This document shows, in pieces, positions 47,405 to 58,184 of a DNA stretch of 64,000 bases (positions within the stretch are counted from its first letter, which is position 1; the number at the start of each line of letters is the position of its first letter). Made by a program: the position numbers and the translations under genes. The stretch spans positions 20,321,868 to 20,385,867 of the forward strand of contig CM060852.1 of the NCBI GenBank assembly GCA_030737835.1. The letters are read 5' to 3'. Origin of the DNA: Acorus gramineus. Taxonomy: Eukaryota; Streptophyta; Magnoliopsida; Acorales; Acoraceae. The notes under the pieces are model-generated. The model was given only the letters and a program-made list of their open reading frames with translations. It made no database searches and had not been told where the DNA came from.

Positions 47405-50349
47405 ATGGACGGAGAGGATGAGAGGAAAGATTGGAAGATCCCCGAATTGATCTGTTCCATCCGATCGTCCTTTCTAAAGTCGGATTTCGAGAGGGTCCAG
47501 GGGATACTGGTTTCGAGGGAGGCGAAGAAGGACCTCCAGATCGAGAGTCTCGCGGAGCAGCTCCAATCGTCGGAGGCGGCCAGAGCGGAATCCGAGGCGC
47601 GGTGCGCGAATCTCGAGGCGGAGATGGGGATCCTCCGGCGCAGGTGCACGGACGTCGAAGCGAGGGTCGCGGAATTGAAGGCGCCGATGTTGAGATTGGG
47701 AGATGAGAACACCATCTTGAAAGGTATGGAAACATTTGTGTTTTCTTGTTGTTTCCATGTGCTGATTCATATGCAAGTTAGTTAATACAAGATATAATTG
47801 TGTACATGGGATGCATAATAATGTAAGAGGTTGATATGACAACATATGAGAATGGATAACTGTGTGTGATACAGAAGGAGGGTTAGGTCCATTTGTGATC
47901 GTGTTTATGACAGTTAGATTTTATCACATCAAGATGGGCGTATCCATAATTATTGTGATTGAGATATTTTATCATTAAATTCTTTTTTAAATGGTAATTA
48001 CACGTTATAACTTTTAATATGTTATTTGAAAATTGAAATGATACGATCTGATGGTCATAAACACATTGGACAATTAAATTTTCCAACTCGAGTTGGACCT
48101 CACCCGATTCCATGTTGAAAAAGCCCATTAATTAATTTTCTTAAGGGAAAAATTCATACAACCTCCTGAAATCTGATTGAAATCCATATAACCCCCTGAA
48201 AACACCTAATAAAACCAAACAACCCTCTGAATAAAATTTTCGTTAGTAAATGATAAATATTTTGTGAATATTTCGTTTGATTAACCCTTATTGAAAACAT
48301 AATATACTAAAAAACTAATACAATGTGTTAAAAATGTGAAAAATCCTATAAAAATGACGATTTTACCCTCGTTGGATATATTATAAAGCCCTATCTGAAA
48401 GGGTAAAATCATCATTTATAGAAGATTTTTCACATTTTTAACACATTGTAGGGTTTTTTTGATATATTGTGTTTTATATTAGGGTTAAGTGGTTAACCAA
48501 ATATAATATTTACAAAATATTCTGCATCTATAAACATAAATTTTATTCAGGGGGTTATTTGGATTTATTAGGGGTTTTTAGGGGGTTATATGGATTTTAA
48601 GAAAAGTCAGGGGGTTATATGGATTTCAGTCAGTTTACATGGGGTTATATGGATTTTTCCTTTTTCTTAAAAAAGAAAGGGAAGAATGCATCCTTTGTCA
48701 CCCAGATTTGATATAACCCGAAGTCTCTCTGCACTAACCCCAAACCTGCTCCGCCCTATTTCGGATTTTCAAACTTGTAAACACGTCCTATTTTGAAACC
48801 CACCAAGCCCGACCCGCCCTGCCTATGTGTTGGGTCACACAAGGGTTGGTCGGATCACAAATTAGAAATAAAATCTATTGTTTTGTTGAAACACATAAAC
48901 ATATATAAAGCTATTTTTAAAAAGTATGATACTTAAAATATGTTTCAACATAAATAGAAAGTTAGATTGATTTCTTAAATATAAACTTCTTACAAGTCTA
49001 ATCTGAGCTCAGATTCAGCATGAGGCAGGTTTTCGGTGGCAGGTATGAAAATCAAGGAGTCCTTACCCTCCCGATAATGTTGAGGCAGGCCAGGTTAACC
49101 CCAACCCAAAAAAAAAAAAAAGAAGAAGAAAAACCTGCCCCAGTAACATCCTTACCACTTGTATATCGACTGTTATAATTATAAGTGGAATAATATTCTA
49201 ATATTTTTTGGCATTGCACAACAAAAGATTAAAAAAACATCTTTATTGTACATCCTCAAGCATTGGTTTGTGTAGTGGATTGATAATGTTCTAATTGTAC
49301 ATCCTCTAATATTTTCATCTACTTGTGAAAACATTTTTGTTGGTCAATTTTTTGAAGTGGACTGACAGTGTTCTAAATGAAGATCAGTGGCTAAAGAAAT
49401 GTATGTTCGAATGAACTGGTCTGCATAATATTTCATGGTTTTTAAGGCTTCCGTAGAATTATTTGATTTCTCACTCATTTCCTGAAAATTTGATAGAATT
49501 ACTACATCAAGTATATAGTTAATTCATCTTTTTGTTGTTTAGTCCATTTGTCTTCCGATCTCGTATGTAATGCGTGCATACTATTGTTTGAGCTGCTCAG
49601 TTTCTGTTCTGATTATAATTTTCTTAGGTGGCATTGAAACACGTTAGATGATTCTTGTTTTCTAGGAAGACTCGGAAGTGTTTCCAAACGCCCCAAGTAC
49701 TTTTGAGAAAGAAAAAAAGCTGCTTTTAGAAACAGTAAAACATGAGTTTTTTTTAGGATCTCACAAAAGTATGCTTCCAGGGAACTAATTCTTAAAGCAG
49801 TTTTAAGTGAAAATCTCCATTTCAAAAACCCGTTTCCAAATGCTACCTTAGCTTGTCTCTTTGTTATCAGGTTCACACCAGCGAGGAAAGTCTGCAAAAG
49901 TTGGAGTCATGGAAGGAAATAACTCTCTTGCAACTGAAAAAACCCAACACTTGGGCAGACCTGAAGGGACCTATGATGGAGCTAGTTATGGAAATACAAC
50001 TGGGTGTGTAAAACCCATGACAGAACTGGTTATATCTATTGATGACGATGACGACGAGACGAGTTATAATTCTACAAAAGCTGGTGATGTTAACTCAGGT
50101 GAGGATGTTGTGATACTGGATGACATGGTAAAAGTTGTGGAAAACAAGAAAAAAAGTGGTTCGCAAAAGAAATTGAAGTCACTTTCGGACATCTTTGATG
50201 ACTTCAACTACGGCAGGGGTTTTTTATCTGTACCAACGCCCAAAAGAAAGAGTGCTTCAGTGGTAACTATAAGTGATAGTGATGCTGATGTTACCATTGC
50301 TGAGATGAAGAGGAAACAACATCAGAAGACTATTTCATCTAAACATTGA
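47405..50349 (+). CDS. Plant coiled-coil protein with acidic SUMO-interaction-like motifs, function unknown
   Basis: Exons 47405-47723 and 49871-50349 join within a Gly codon across a 2.15-kb GT-AG intron and give 265 residues. Exon 1 starts MDGEDERKDWKIPELICSIR and becomes a long amphipathic helix (about residues 30-105) rich in Glu, Arg, Ala and Leu. Exon 2 is hydrophilic and has three hydrophobic-then-acidic stretches, LVISIDDDDDE, VVILDD and VVTISDSDAD, each like a SUMO-interacting motif, among basic patches (KRKSAS, KKKSGSQKK). This suggests a nuclear protein, but that is inference. The frame ends QKTISSKH. Sequence after the stop still resembles further exons of the same family, so this locus may itself encode a truncated form. 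Intron 1 contains family A copy 4. Confidence 0.65.
48145..48660. mobile_element. Foldback MITE, family A copy 4, in the coiled-coil gene intron
   Basis: The best-preserved copy, 516 bp. The left arm starts GGGAAAAATTCATACAACC and the complement of the right end reads GGAAAAATCCATATAACC. Repeated CCATATAACCCC phrases sit in both arms, and a central palindrome is built on ATGACGATTTTACC and GGTAAAATCATCAT. Ten-base target copies ATTTTCTTAA (48135-48144) and TTTTTCTTAA (48661-48670) differ at one position. Confidence 0.87.
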
Positions 50350-51975
50350 GACTAAGTTACCCAACATATGGAAGCTCCGAGGATAGGCTATGTGAAGGGG
50401 ATGAAAGAAGGCAGGTATGCTTTCTGCATTTTTAAACTATCCTGTGCTTTTGTGTGGAGCCTTTTTGTACTCTTTATAGGCAACAATCAGCTGAGGAAAA
50501 ATCAGTGAAACATATGATGTTTATCAATTATCGAGGGTTAAACACAATCTATGCAGACAGGTTAGAATGAAATATGAAAACTTACTTGTATACCTTGTGT
50601 CTATTGGGTCAAACCTTATATCCTGCTGTCTCTTTAAGAAAATTTGATAGCTTATCATATTCAGACATTAACTTTATGTACAATATGTTTTGATTTTGTA
50701 TCTTCTTTTGATTATTTGTTGGTTTATACGGGAAGCACTTGTTTTCTATTCCACTGCATTGATTTAAGAAAATCTAGTAGTACAAATAGGTTTGTCTATT
50801 TTTATTTAAATGTGCAGGAAAATTAAAATATTTGCTATAACACAAACCAATGAAACTTGAAGGTTTCTTCTCTCTTTTATGGATACACAAATAAGAATAT
50901 ACGTGCATATTTTTTAATGTGACAATCACAATCACATGAATCTTTTCACCTGAAAAGAGGAATATAGTTGCATCTGAGGAGGTCAGGCTCCATGTTGTGG
51001 TTGCTTGTCAAAAGTAGAACTCTAATTTTTAAAATAGGTTGCAAATCGAGAAGGGAAAAATCTCTCAAAACACAGGAGACAAGATTTTGCCTACATTCAT
51101 GGTTAGAGAATAGGGTTTTTTTTTTCTTCTGTATTATAGATCCGCGGGGGGGGGGGGGGGGGGGGTCGCTATATGACTCTCCTTTTCAAAACTTTAGGGC
51201 TGGTCATACATGACAGTGTCATTAAATTTTATCAGAAAAATGTCTATATAGCCAGATATATTGACATAATGTGCTCTTCACTCATAACACAAAAATTAGA
51301 GAACTGACATTACTCCTGCACAACAATAAGACCTGTGCTGCAGTTCTTCCTTAATGTCCAACCACCATAATGCAGGACATGAACGGATGAACCCAACATT
51401 ATAAAACACCATTCAATTATTTGAAAACAAGCTGTCCCCTGGCTTTATTGTGTTTAAGAAAAATGTTGTCCACTTTAATTCATGCTGTGCTAATGATTAA
51501 AATCGGAACCAGATGGTAAGATGGAACTTGAAATGCTCCATCTTTTTCATTGACATGAACTTATTATTCTCTCTTGATCAATCCATTTAAAGTCCTCTTT
51601 TTTTTTTTCCTAATGCTTTATAACAAAATCACCGATAAAGGAAATGCTAAAGATCAGGTGCTTTTTTGTTTTTTGAAGAAATGGCAGTCTCTCGCCCTTA
51701 TATTCAATAAGAGAGAGCCTAAAAAGGGAATACACAAGCAAAAACAAAAACACGACAAGCCTCTGTAGATGAGGCTTGTATTCATTATCCAAGTCATGGT
51801 TGTGTATTTTAGTTGCTCCAACATTGGTTATTTGTCATTTTAAGTCGCTCTCCTAAATTTCTAGTTCTATAATCTTGTTTTCTTTATTGCATTGCCATCT
51901 AGTGTGATAAACAGGCCTTTTTTTCAGGTTTTTGTGGCTGAATTTTTGTTGGAGGGTGATCCTTTGAAGCATATG
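50350..51975 (+). pseudogene. Leftover 3' exons of the coiled-coil gene family
   Basis: After the stop at 50349, a piece at 50480-50560 flanked by AG and GT encodes QQSAEEKSVKHMMFINYRG. A further piece from 51928, after an AG acceptor, encodes VFVAEFLLEGDPLKHM in a frame that does not follow from the first. From memory, longer plant relatives carry a C-terminal region with RQQTxEEK and an AEFLxxGDP motif in this order. Here in-frame stops follow 50349 (TGA then TAA within three codons) and the second piece is out of frame. The family C-terminus therefore appears lost or decaying. Confidence 0.5.
51146..51165 (+). repeat. Run of 20 guanines
   Basis: An uninterrupted G homopolymer between TCCGC and TCGC, capable of G-quadruplex formation and prone to assembly length errors. 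Confidence 0.85.
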
Positions 51976-52924
51976 GTTTATATTTTTCACCCTCAAATCT
52001 GTCACTCTCTTGATGTATGTGCATATGACCTTTTTTGTATCTTCTGTAACCATGTAGACCTGCATCCAATACTGTAATTGTGTACATAAGCAGTTTGTGC
52101 TTGTGTTTCTTTTTGTCTGAGTGGACACTAGGAGACTATGATTATGTCAGAGGTGGATGGAAAACGTTGGGGTATTCATTTTTGGAGTTAATTTTGCAGT
52201 CTAAACATGTTTTGAATTTTTTTTTATGAAGGTATATATTTGTTTAATGAAATACATTTCTTTATGAAAAAATAAATACATATGCGAATCTTTTTGCATT
52301 TCTCCTAAAACTTGCTCAATTCCATTAGGTGTTGTCAGTTTCCAAATTGAAAAATATTGTAAGAATCTCACATATTCTCCATGAGACATTGTCACTCGAC
52401 TGATTGTCAGTCGTAAAAGATTTTTTTTCCTGAAAAATCTGATTTTGGATTTCTAAAATGCATCATATAAGATGGGTTCACTCCAGCTTAGAAAATAAAC
52501 CTTTCTTAACTCTGTCTATCACCATGCATGCTGGATACTTCGATATTCCGGTAAGATCTTCATAGCTCACAAAAGTTTTTTTTGTTTTGGATGACTAAAC
52601 AGTTTGTATTTATGTGATGATCTATTGTTGTCAATAAATTAAACCATCTTTTCATTTTTTTTAAAAAAAAAATCATGTAAATCATAAAGTAACCTCAAAA
52701 CATACGGTGATGATATACCCAATTATTTATGTAATCCTAAGTCCTGAAATTTCAAATGGAGTATGCAAGTCCAGTTATTGGAATATTTACTTTTTTTTAT
52801 AAATGTTAACACACACACACACAGACCCCTGATCATGTGGCCTATGTGAAATTTTTTAAAACAATTGGTTTTTGGTGTACCCAGTTTAACCAGTCATTGA
52901 GTCAAACAAAACCCATGAAACCAA
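51976..52924. other. Intergenic, no gene seen
   Basis: AT-rich with a CA dinucleotide run near 52810. No coding signal beyond the decayed exon pieces listed before it. Confidence 0.5.
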
Positions 52925-53100
52925 ACCAAGTTTTCTCTCTCTGTCTGGTACATTCTTCTTCGACTCATACACCCAAGTAACTCCATCTCCCTTTCATCCT
53001 GTCTGTCTCCATCTCCAAATCACTCCCTTACCCGAACTCTTCACGCTAAAACCCTAGATCCAACCCTCTCCCTCTTTCGATGTAACTCCGACGCAAAGAA
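52925..53100 (+). other. Promoter/leader-like fragment without a gene
   Basis: CT-rich leader-like sequence (TCTCTCTCTGTCTGG, then CTCCATCTCCCTTTCATCC) ending with AAAACCCTAGATCC and an ATG followed at once by a stop. It looks like the 5' end of a plant gene whose body is replaced by the MITE-type sequence that follows. Confidence 0.4.
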
Positions 53101-53368
53101 TATGTGGGTCTACTGTCAAATCAACTGTCATCACCTTTTATAAATCACTTGTCAAATCAACTATCATTAATATTTTACCTTTTTAAATCCTTATTAATAT
53201 TTTATTTACATTTTACATAAACAACAAAACATTTATTCTTACGTTTATCCACAAGAATAATTCAAAACACAATCAAATACAACATCACTTTATCCTTATT
53301 TATACTCATTTATGCTTGAATAAATGTATACCCTGTCATAAATCATATCCCTGTTCTAAACGGGGGCT
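53101..53368. mobile_element. MITE-like element, family B copy 2 (partial)
   Basis: In the opposite orientation to the copy at 3875-4339. Shared blocks include CATTTATTCTTACGTTT and CAAATCAACT/GTCAAATCA repeats. The right end reads GTTCTAAACGGGGGCTTA, equivalent to the GTTTGG-type terminal motif. The left end is not clear. Confidence 0.55.
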
Positions 53369-53586
53369 TATAAAATGTGTGTGTATATATATATATAACT
53401 GATAGAAAAAATCAAATCATGTTATAACTTGAATGTTTGAACGCAAAATTTTTATTTCAATCTATGTAAAATATTCTATTGTCATTTAAAATGTTATAAA
53501 TCATTTTTATATTTTAATAAATGATAAAAAATAAATGCATGTTCTTAATATAATCTATTATTATCGTAGATTGATGACATATTAAA

Positions 53587-54695
53587 GGGCATGCCTATTT
53601 TCACTAACCAATTAACTAATATCATCAACCAAAAAAATGAAAAAATCATAATTTGAACAACACTAATCCCACCAACCATTCGATAGTTTCCCTGTCAACC
53701 GCTGTTTAAACTATTCGATGGCCTCCCTATCAATCACTGTTTAAACCATTCGACAGGTGCTCTGTCAACCTTTCTTTAAAAACTTCAATGATTGGTTTGT
53801 CGACTTGAGAAGACTGTTTAAATTTGTTCGGCTCTGTTGTTGTTTGCATTCGATGTTGGTTAATTGGTTGGGCTTTGTATAGAGAACTTTTGGGTTGAAC
53901 AAATCACATGTATTGGTTGGATTTGGAGCTGTGATAGATTTTGAATGCGATTTTGTGTATGGTATGACGAATGGGTTGTTGCATTGAGTATTTCAACTTC
54001 CTTTGTTGTTTGCATAATGCATTCAGTTGGATTTAGGGTTAATGGTATTTAAGAATAACAAATTTGGATAGATTTATATGATGATTTGATGATTGGTTGT
54101 CAATTGAATATGATTTTTTTATATTTTTTGAGGTGCATGACTAAACTCTTTGTCTTGAATTGAATATGGTTTTATTAGATTTTTTAGGTGCGTGACTAAC
54201 TTCATTATTTTTTCTCTCATATAATGGTAATTTTGATTTGTCTATCATTTAGTTTAACTGAAATGCCTGGTTGTGATGCTTTGTTGTAATTATGTTCATG
54301 TTTTTTTTAATATACTAAAAGTTGAGTGAATATATTGTAAATGTTGAATGAAATATAAATGTGAATGTGTTGATATTTTAATGTACATTGAATGTTGAAT
54401 AGAATCTAATGTGTCTCAGTTCTTTTATTAAAAAAAAATATATATACAACTCAATACCGTTACGATCGAACAGATCTTCTCAGGTCGACAGATCAACTGT
54501 CGAACATTTTAAAAGAAGATTGACATATAATTTATTAAATATTTTAAACGGTGATTGACAGACATCTATCTATTGTTCTAAATAAATATTGACAGAAAGA
54601 AAAATTATTGAATGATTGATGGAATTAGTGTAGATCATGAGTTTTTCACGTTTTTGATTGGTGACATAATTGGTGGGTGGACGTAAAACGTGCCC
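53587..54695. mobile_element. 1.1-kb non-autonomous Mutator-like element with about 120-bp terminal repeats
   Basis: The left end GGGCATGCCTATTTTCACTA and the complement of the right end, GGGCACGTTTTACG, begin inverted repeats. These remain alignable for over 100 bp (CACTAATCCCACCAACCATTC against CACTAATTCCATCAATCATTC). Flanking 9-mers CATATTAAA (53578-53586) and AGTATTAAA (54696-54704) agree at seven of nine positions. The interior has no transposase frame. Confidence 0.75.
53678..53782. repeat. Three 35-bp subterminal units in the Mutator-like element
   Basis: ATTCGATAGTTTCCCTGTCA, ATTCGATGGCCTCCCTATCA and ATTCGACAGGTGCTCTGTCA start at 53678, 53713 and 53748, each followed by a CTGTTTAAA-like end. 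Related units occur inverted near 54480-54570. Confidence 0.8.
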
Positions 54696-54704
54696 AGTAT
54701 TAAA

Positions 54705-56910
54705 ACGTTTAAATGAACCTCTTAAGTTATCCTCATCGTGCATTAAATGAAGCTGGGTTGAATCTTCCCTTCCAATCATATATTATGTAAAAATCACATA
54801 AGAATACGATCTAATTATTGACACCGACTACACGTGCAATCCTTATCTTTCACTATTTCAGGTCATCCAAACAGCCCACCTGTCGAGCAGGGCTTCACTT
54901 TTCACAAGAGCAACCCCACTTGAAATGACCATATGCCCCCCGCCACGTCATCCGTCAGTTTCGGATCTCGCTGACGTTTTCAAAAAGCAAAAACCGGTCC
55001 CCACTCGGGAATAGTAACAAAGTTCGTGTACGGTAAATATTCGGTCAATGTTATGTTCGATACGGTACGTGTACATTCGTAAATCATACGGGATAAATAC
55101 GAAAAAGTACGGGGATAATTAGACAATTTTCTAGATAATTTAAGCATTAGTATGTATTAATGAATTTAATATGCATTATGTTCGGTACGGTACGTTTTGT
55201 ACGTTTGATCTCGGGACGGACCGGTCCACGTGAACCGGCCCCGCCAGCCGTGACGTGTCACGTGGGCGCGGCGTCACCCCCACGAGGTCCGGCACGTGCG
55301 GGTTGCCACGTAGGATGATGATGTTGCCCTGCGATCACATCAGCTGACCAACCGGGTGATGTCGACCGCTGCTGGACAAAAGAAACGTACGTCCATTCAT
55401 ATATTAGGGCAAATTATTAAATAATAAGTTTATAATATGTCATACCCAAATTGCCACTCATTTTTTTTATAAATCTCCATAACTTGTATTGTAGTGATGT
55501 GCAAAAATTTTATTGTTTTAGGTAGCGTTTGATTGATTGCGTAGTTATAAATTTTTTTTTTTTTTTCTCTCAACTTTTGAAATACACTGTTTTTAAATAC
55601 TATTTATTTGAATTTTATCTTTAAAAAACTACTCCAAATTTTTTGTTTTATTACATGATTACGTAATTCAGTTTCTTACAAACGCACCCCACCTTTGATT
55701 TTATGATAATTGTTTTAGAACAAAAAAAAAAAAATATGATCTTGAGATATTTTCAGTTTCAATGAATTGATAATTAAGCCCCAATGGAATAGAAGGGGGA
55801 ACATGGAGGAATTGAGAGAATTGTACCAAAAAATTTGATACACCTAGTTTCAAAAATCACATCCGGATTACATATATGCTTATTTGGAGATTATATACAT
55901 TTTAAAATACTTAAATCACGTGTTAACACATTTTATAAATCAAATGATTCACATATCAAATTATTCTTTTTATATCTTTTATAAATCCACGTCTTATTCA
56001 CTTTTTATCAATGTCTAATTTATGTTCAAACATACAATAAAAACTTCATCATTACATTTTTTAACTAGAATAACAAAAAAACACAAATAAATTAAAAAAT
56101 GATTTATTTTTTATATATTTGAAATAGTTATCTATCCTATAACATTTTATGTTGCTACCCAAATTTGAGTAAAATACGTAAATGCGTGATCATATGAATA
56201 TAGTTCTATAGGGGGTCATTTCTGGGTTGAATCACAGTGCGCAACATGTTCAACCTCCTAGTCGTCTGATTGATTTGCGATATATATGCACATAGGTCCT
56301 GTCGATCCACGAACATCCGATGATCAAGTCAATCCCAAAGTCAGATTAGTGCTAGATCAAAAAATAAAATAAAATAGATTTGAGGAGATCAATGCAGATC
56401 CGCAACATCTCCTAAAATCAAATGGATCAGTAGATTTCTTTCCATCTGATGGGATCATAGAAAAATCCCATATCAATCCATGGGATAAAACGCCAATGCT
56501 ATAAATAGAGAACCAATTAAGGTCTTGATGCGCTCCATCATCACCATCAATCAGTCAAATAGCAGCATAGACGGATCTAATTATCCGAACCCGGTTATTA
56601 TGATTTTGTCCCCTCTAAATTGATTAGTTATGATCAGTTTTTATTAACCCTTGGTGTTGGTGTGACTTGTGTCACACGAAGAGTACATACTATAATGTAA
56701 CAAATCAGATATGTACCACGTAGAAGGACAGAACATCACCCACTTTGTGAACTCTCAATCAATTACGTTTATTTTAATGGGATGAGCCATGAGTGAATAG
56801 AGGGATGGCATTTTCGTAGTTCTGCAATAAAACAGTGGCAATAAGTACCTCACCAGAGATCATATTCTCATATATAAGATCATATTCTCATATATATATA
56901 TATATATATA
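54705..56910. other. Intergenic; GC-rich stretch at about 54870-55380
   Basis: No coding frame. The GC-rich stretch includes the G-box cluster listed separately. The segment 55020-55200 repeats ATGTTCGATACGGTACG and ATGTTCGGTACGGTACG, which looks like worn transposon sequence. A TA microsatellite lies at 56890-56910. Confidence 0.5.
55227..55298. promoter_or_regulatory. G-box / ABRE-like cluster without an adjacent gene
   Basis: CACGTG occurs at 55227-55232, 55259-55264 and 55293-55298, with TGACGTGTCA at 55251-55260 and CCACGTAGG at 55307. Such ACGT cores bind bZIP and bHLH factors (light and abscisic-acid responses). No start codon with a credible frame lies nearby, so the function is unproven. 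Confidence 0.45.
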
Positions 56911-57436
56911 GGAAATATCCATACAATACCTTTACTAAAATCTATAGAACCCCCGACTTTTCTTGAAAATCCAAATAACCCCTTGTAACATTTAGTAAAT
57001 CTAAGTAATCTCTTGAATAAAATTTATGTTTACAGATGATGAATATTTTATGAATGTTCTGTTTAATTAATTTTGGATAAAAATGCAGTATACAAAAAAT
57101 CTTATAATATGCTAAAAATGTAGAAAATCATTTGTAAATGATGATTTTATTCATCCGAATAGGATTTTATAATTTATTCAAATGAATAAAATCGTCTTTT
57201 TCATAGAATTTTTCACATTTTTAATACATTGTATGGAGTTTTTAGTATATTGTATTTTCAATCAGGGTTAATCTAACAGAATATTTATAAAATATTCATT
57301 ATCTGTCAACATAAATTTCATTTAGGGGGGTTATATGAATTTACTAGGTATTTTTAAGGGGCTATATAAATTTTAAGAAAAGTCAATGGGTAACATGGAT
57401 TTCAATAAGTTTAGAGGGGTTATTTGGATGTTTCCC
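56911..57436. mobile_element. Foldback MITE, family A copy 5
   Basis: Left end GGAAATATCCATACAATACC and right end GGTTATTTGGATGTTTCCC are inverted. It contains the family A arms and a central ATGATGATTTTATTC / GAATAAAATCGTC palindrome. It is inserted at a TA microsatellite, so the target duplication cannot be delimited. It sits about 0.75 kb upstream of the SPA start codon. Confidence 0.8.
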
Positions 57437-58115
57437 ATTATATATTTATTCATCCAAACGTTTATTTCGAGTGTTGGCCAATGTTAAATCCACACAATTC
57501 CAATACGGCGGGCGCAATTGGATTACCAGAAATTCATTATTCTTGTTCATTCAATCTTATTAACACTCTTATTCCTACTTTTATTCAGGTTTTTATTGTT
57601 CACACTCCACATACACGAACATGACATAAAATAAAAATCAAAACACAGTCAATCTGAGAAGTTTCGTTAGTGAAAAACACGATATCTTTTTCTCTCCTTT
57701 AATTGCTTCGTCTCCAAGAAATATCAGAGCGAGAAATCCAGAAACCCAAACTGTTACCGCCATTTTTGGTAAATCCATCTCTCTAATAAGTCTTTTTGGG
57801 TTGTTTTTGATGGGTGAAATTTTGTTTCGAGGTTCAAAATTCGATTTTGGTTTCTGGAAAGTTGTGAAAATCTTCTTTTAGGGTTCTGATTTGAGGGTTT
57901 GCAGAGATTATGCGCGGGTTTTGCTTCCTGAACTTTTAGGGTGTGTAAAATTGATATCTTTGGTTGAGTTGATGCCAAAGTTTCAATTTTTATTTTGAAT
58001 TCAGTACTGCATTCCTCAATCAGCTCATTTTTGTTCGACTTTATTGAATTCATTCATCCATTCATCTCTGTTTATAGATATTTGTTGCTCAAATTTATCA
58101 CAACTTGAGCTGAGA
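57437..58115 (+). promoter_or_regulatory. Promoter and 5' leader region of the SPA gene
   Basis: Lies between the foldback element and the first upstream ATG considered. It includes further short upstream ATGs (for example near 57809) and AG/GT pairs compatible with a leader intron, as known in SPA genes, but the splice pattern cannot be settled by eye. Confidence 0.4.
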
Positions 58116-58184
58116 ATGGATAATCTCAAATTTTGGGTTGCGCCGTTTAATTCATGGAGTGGGTCTAGTAGTTTAACCGGATGA
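58116..58184 (+). promoter_or_regulatory. 22-codon upstream open frame overlapping the SPA start
   Basis: Opens MDNLKFWVAPFNSWSGSSSL and stops with TGA at 58182-58184, overlapping the ATG at 58181 as ATGA. If present in the mature mRNA, it would make initiation at 58181 depend on reinitiation or leaky scanning, and would favour ATG 58205 as the effective start. Confidence 0.5.
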
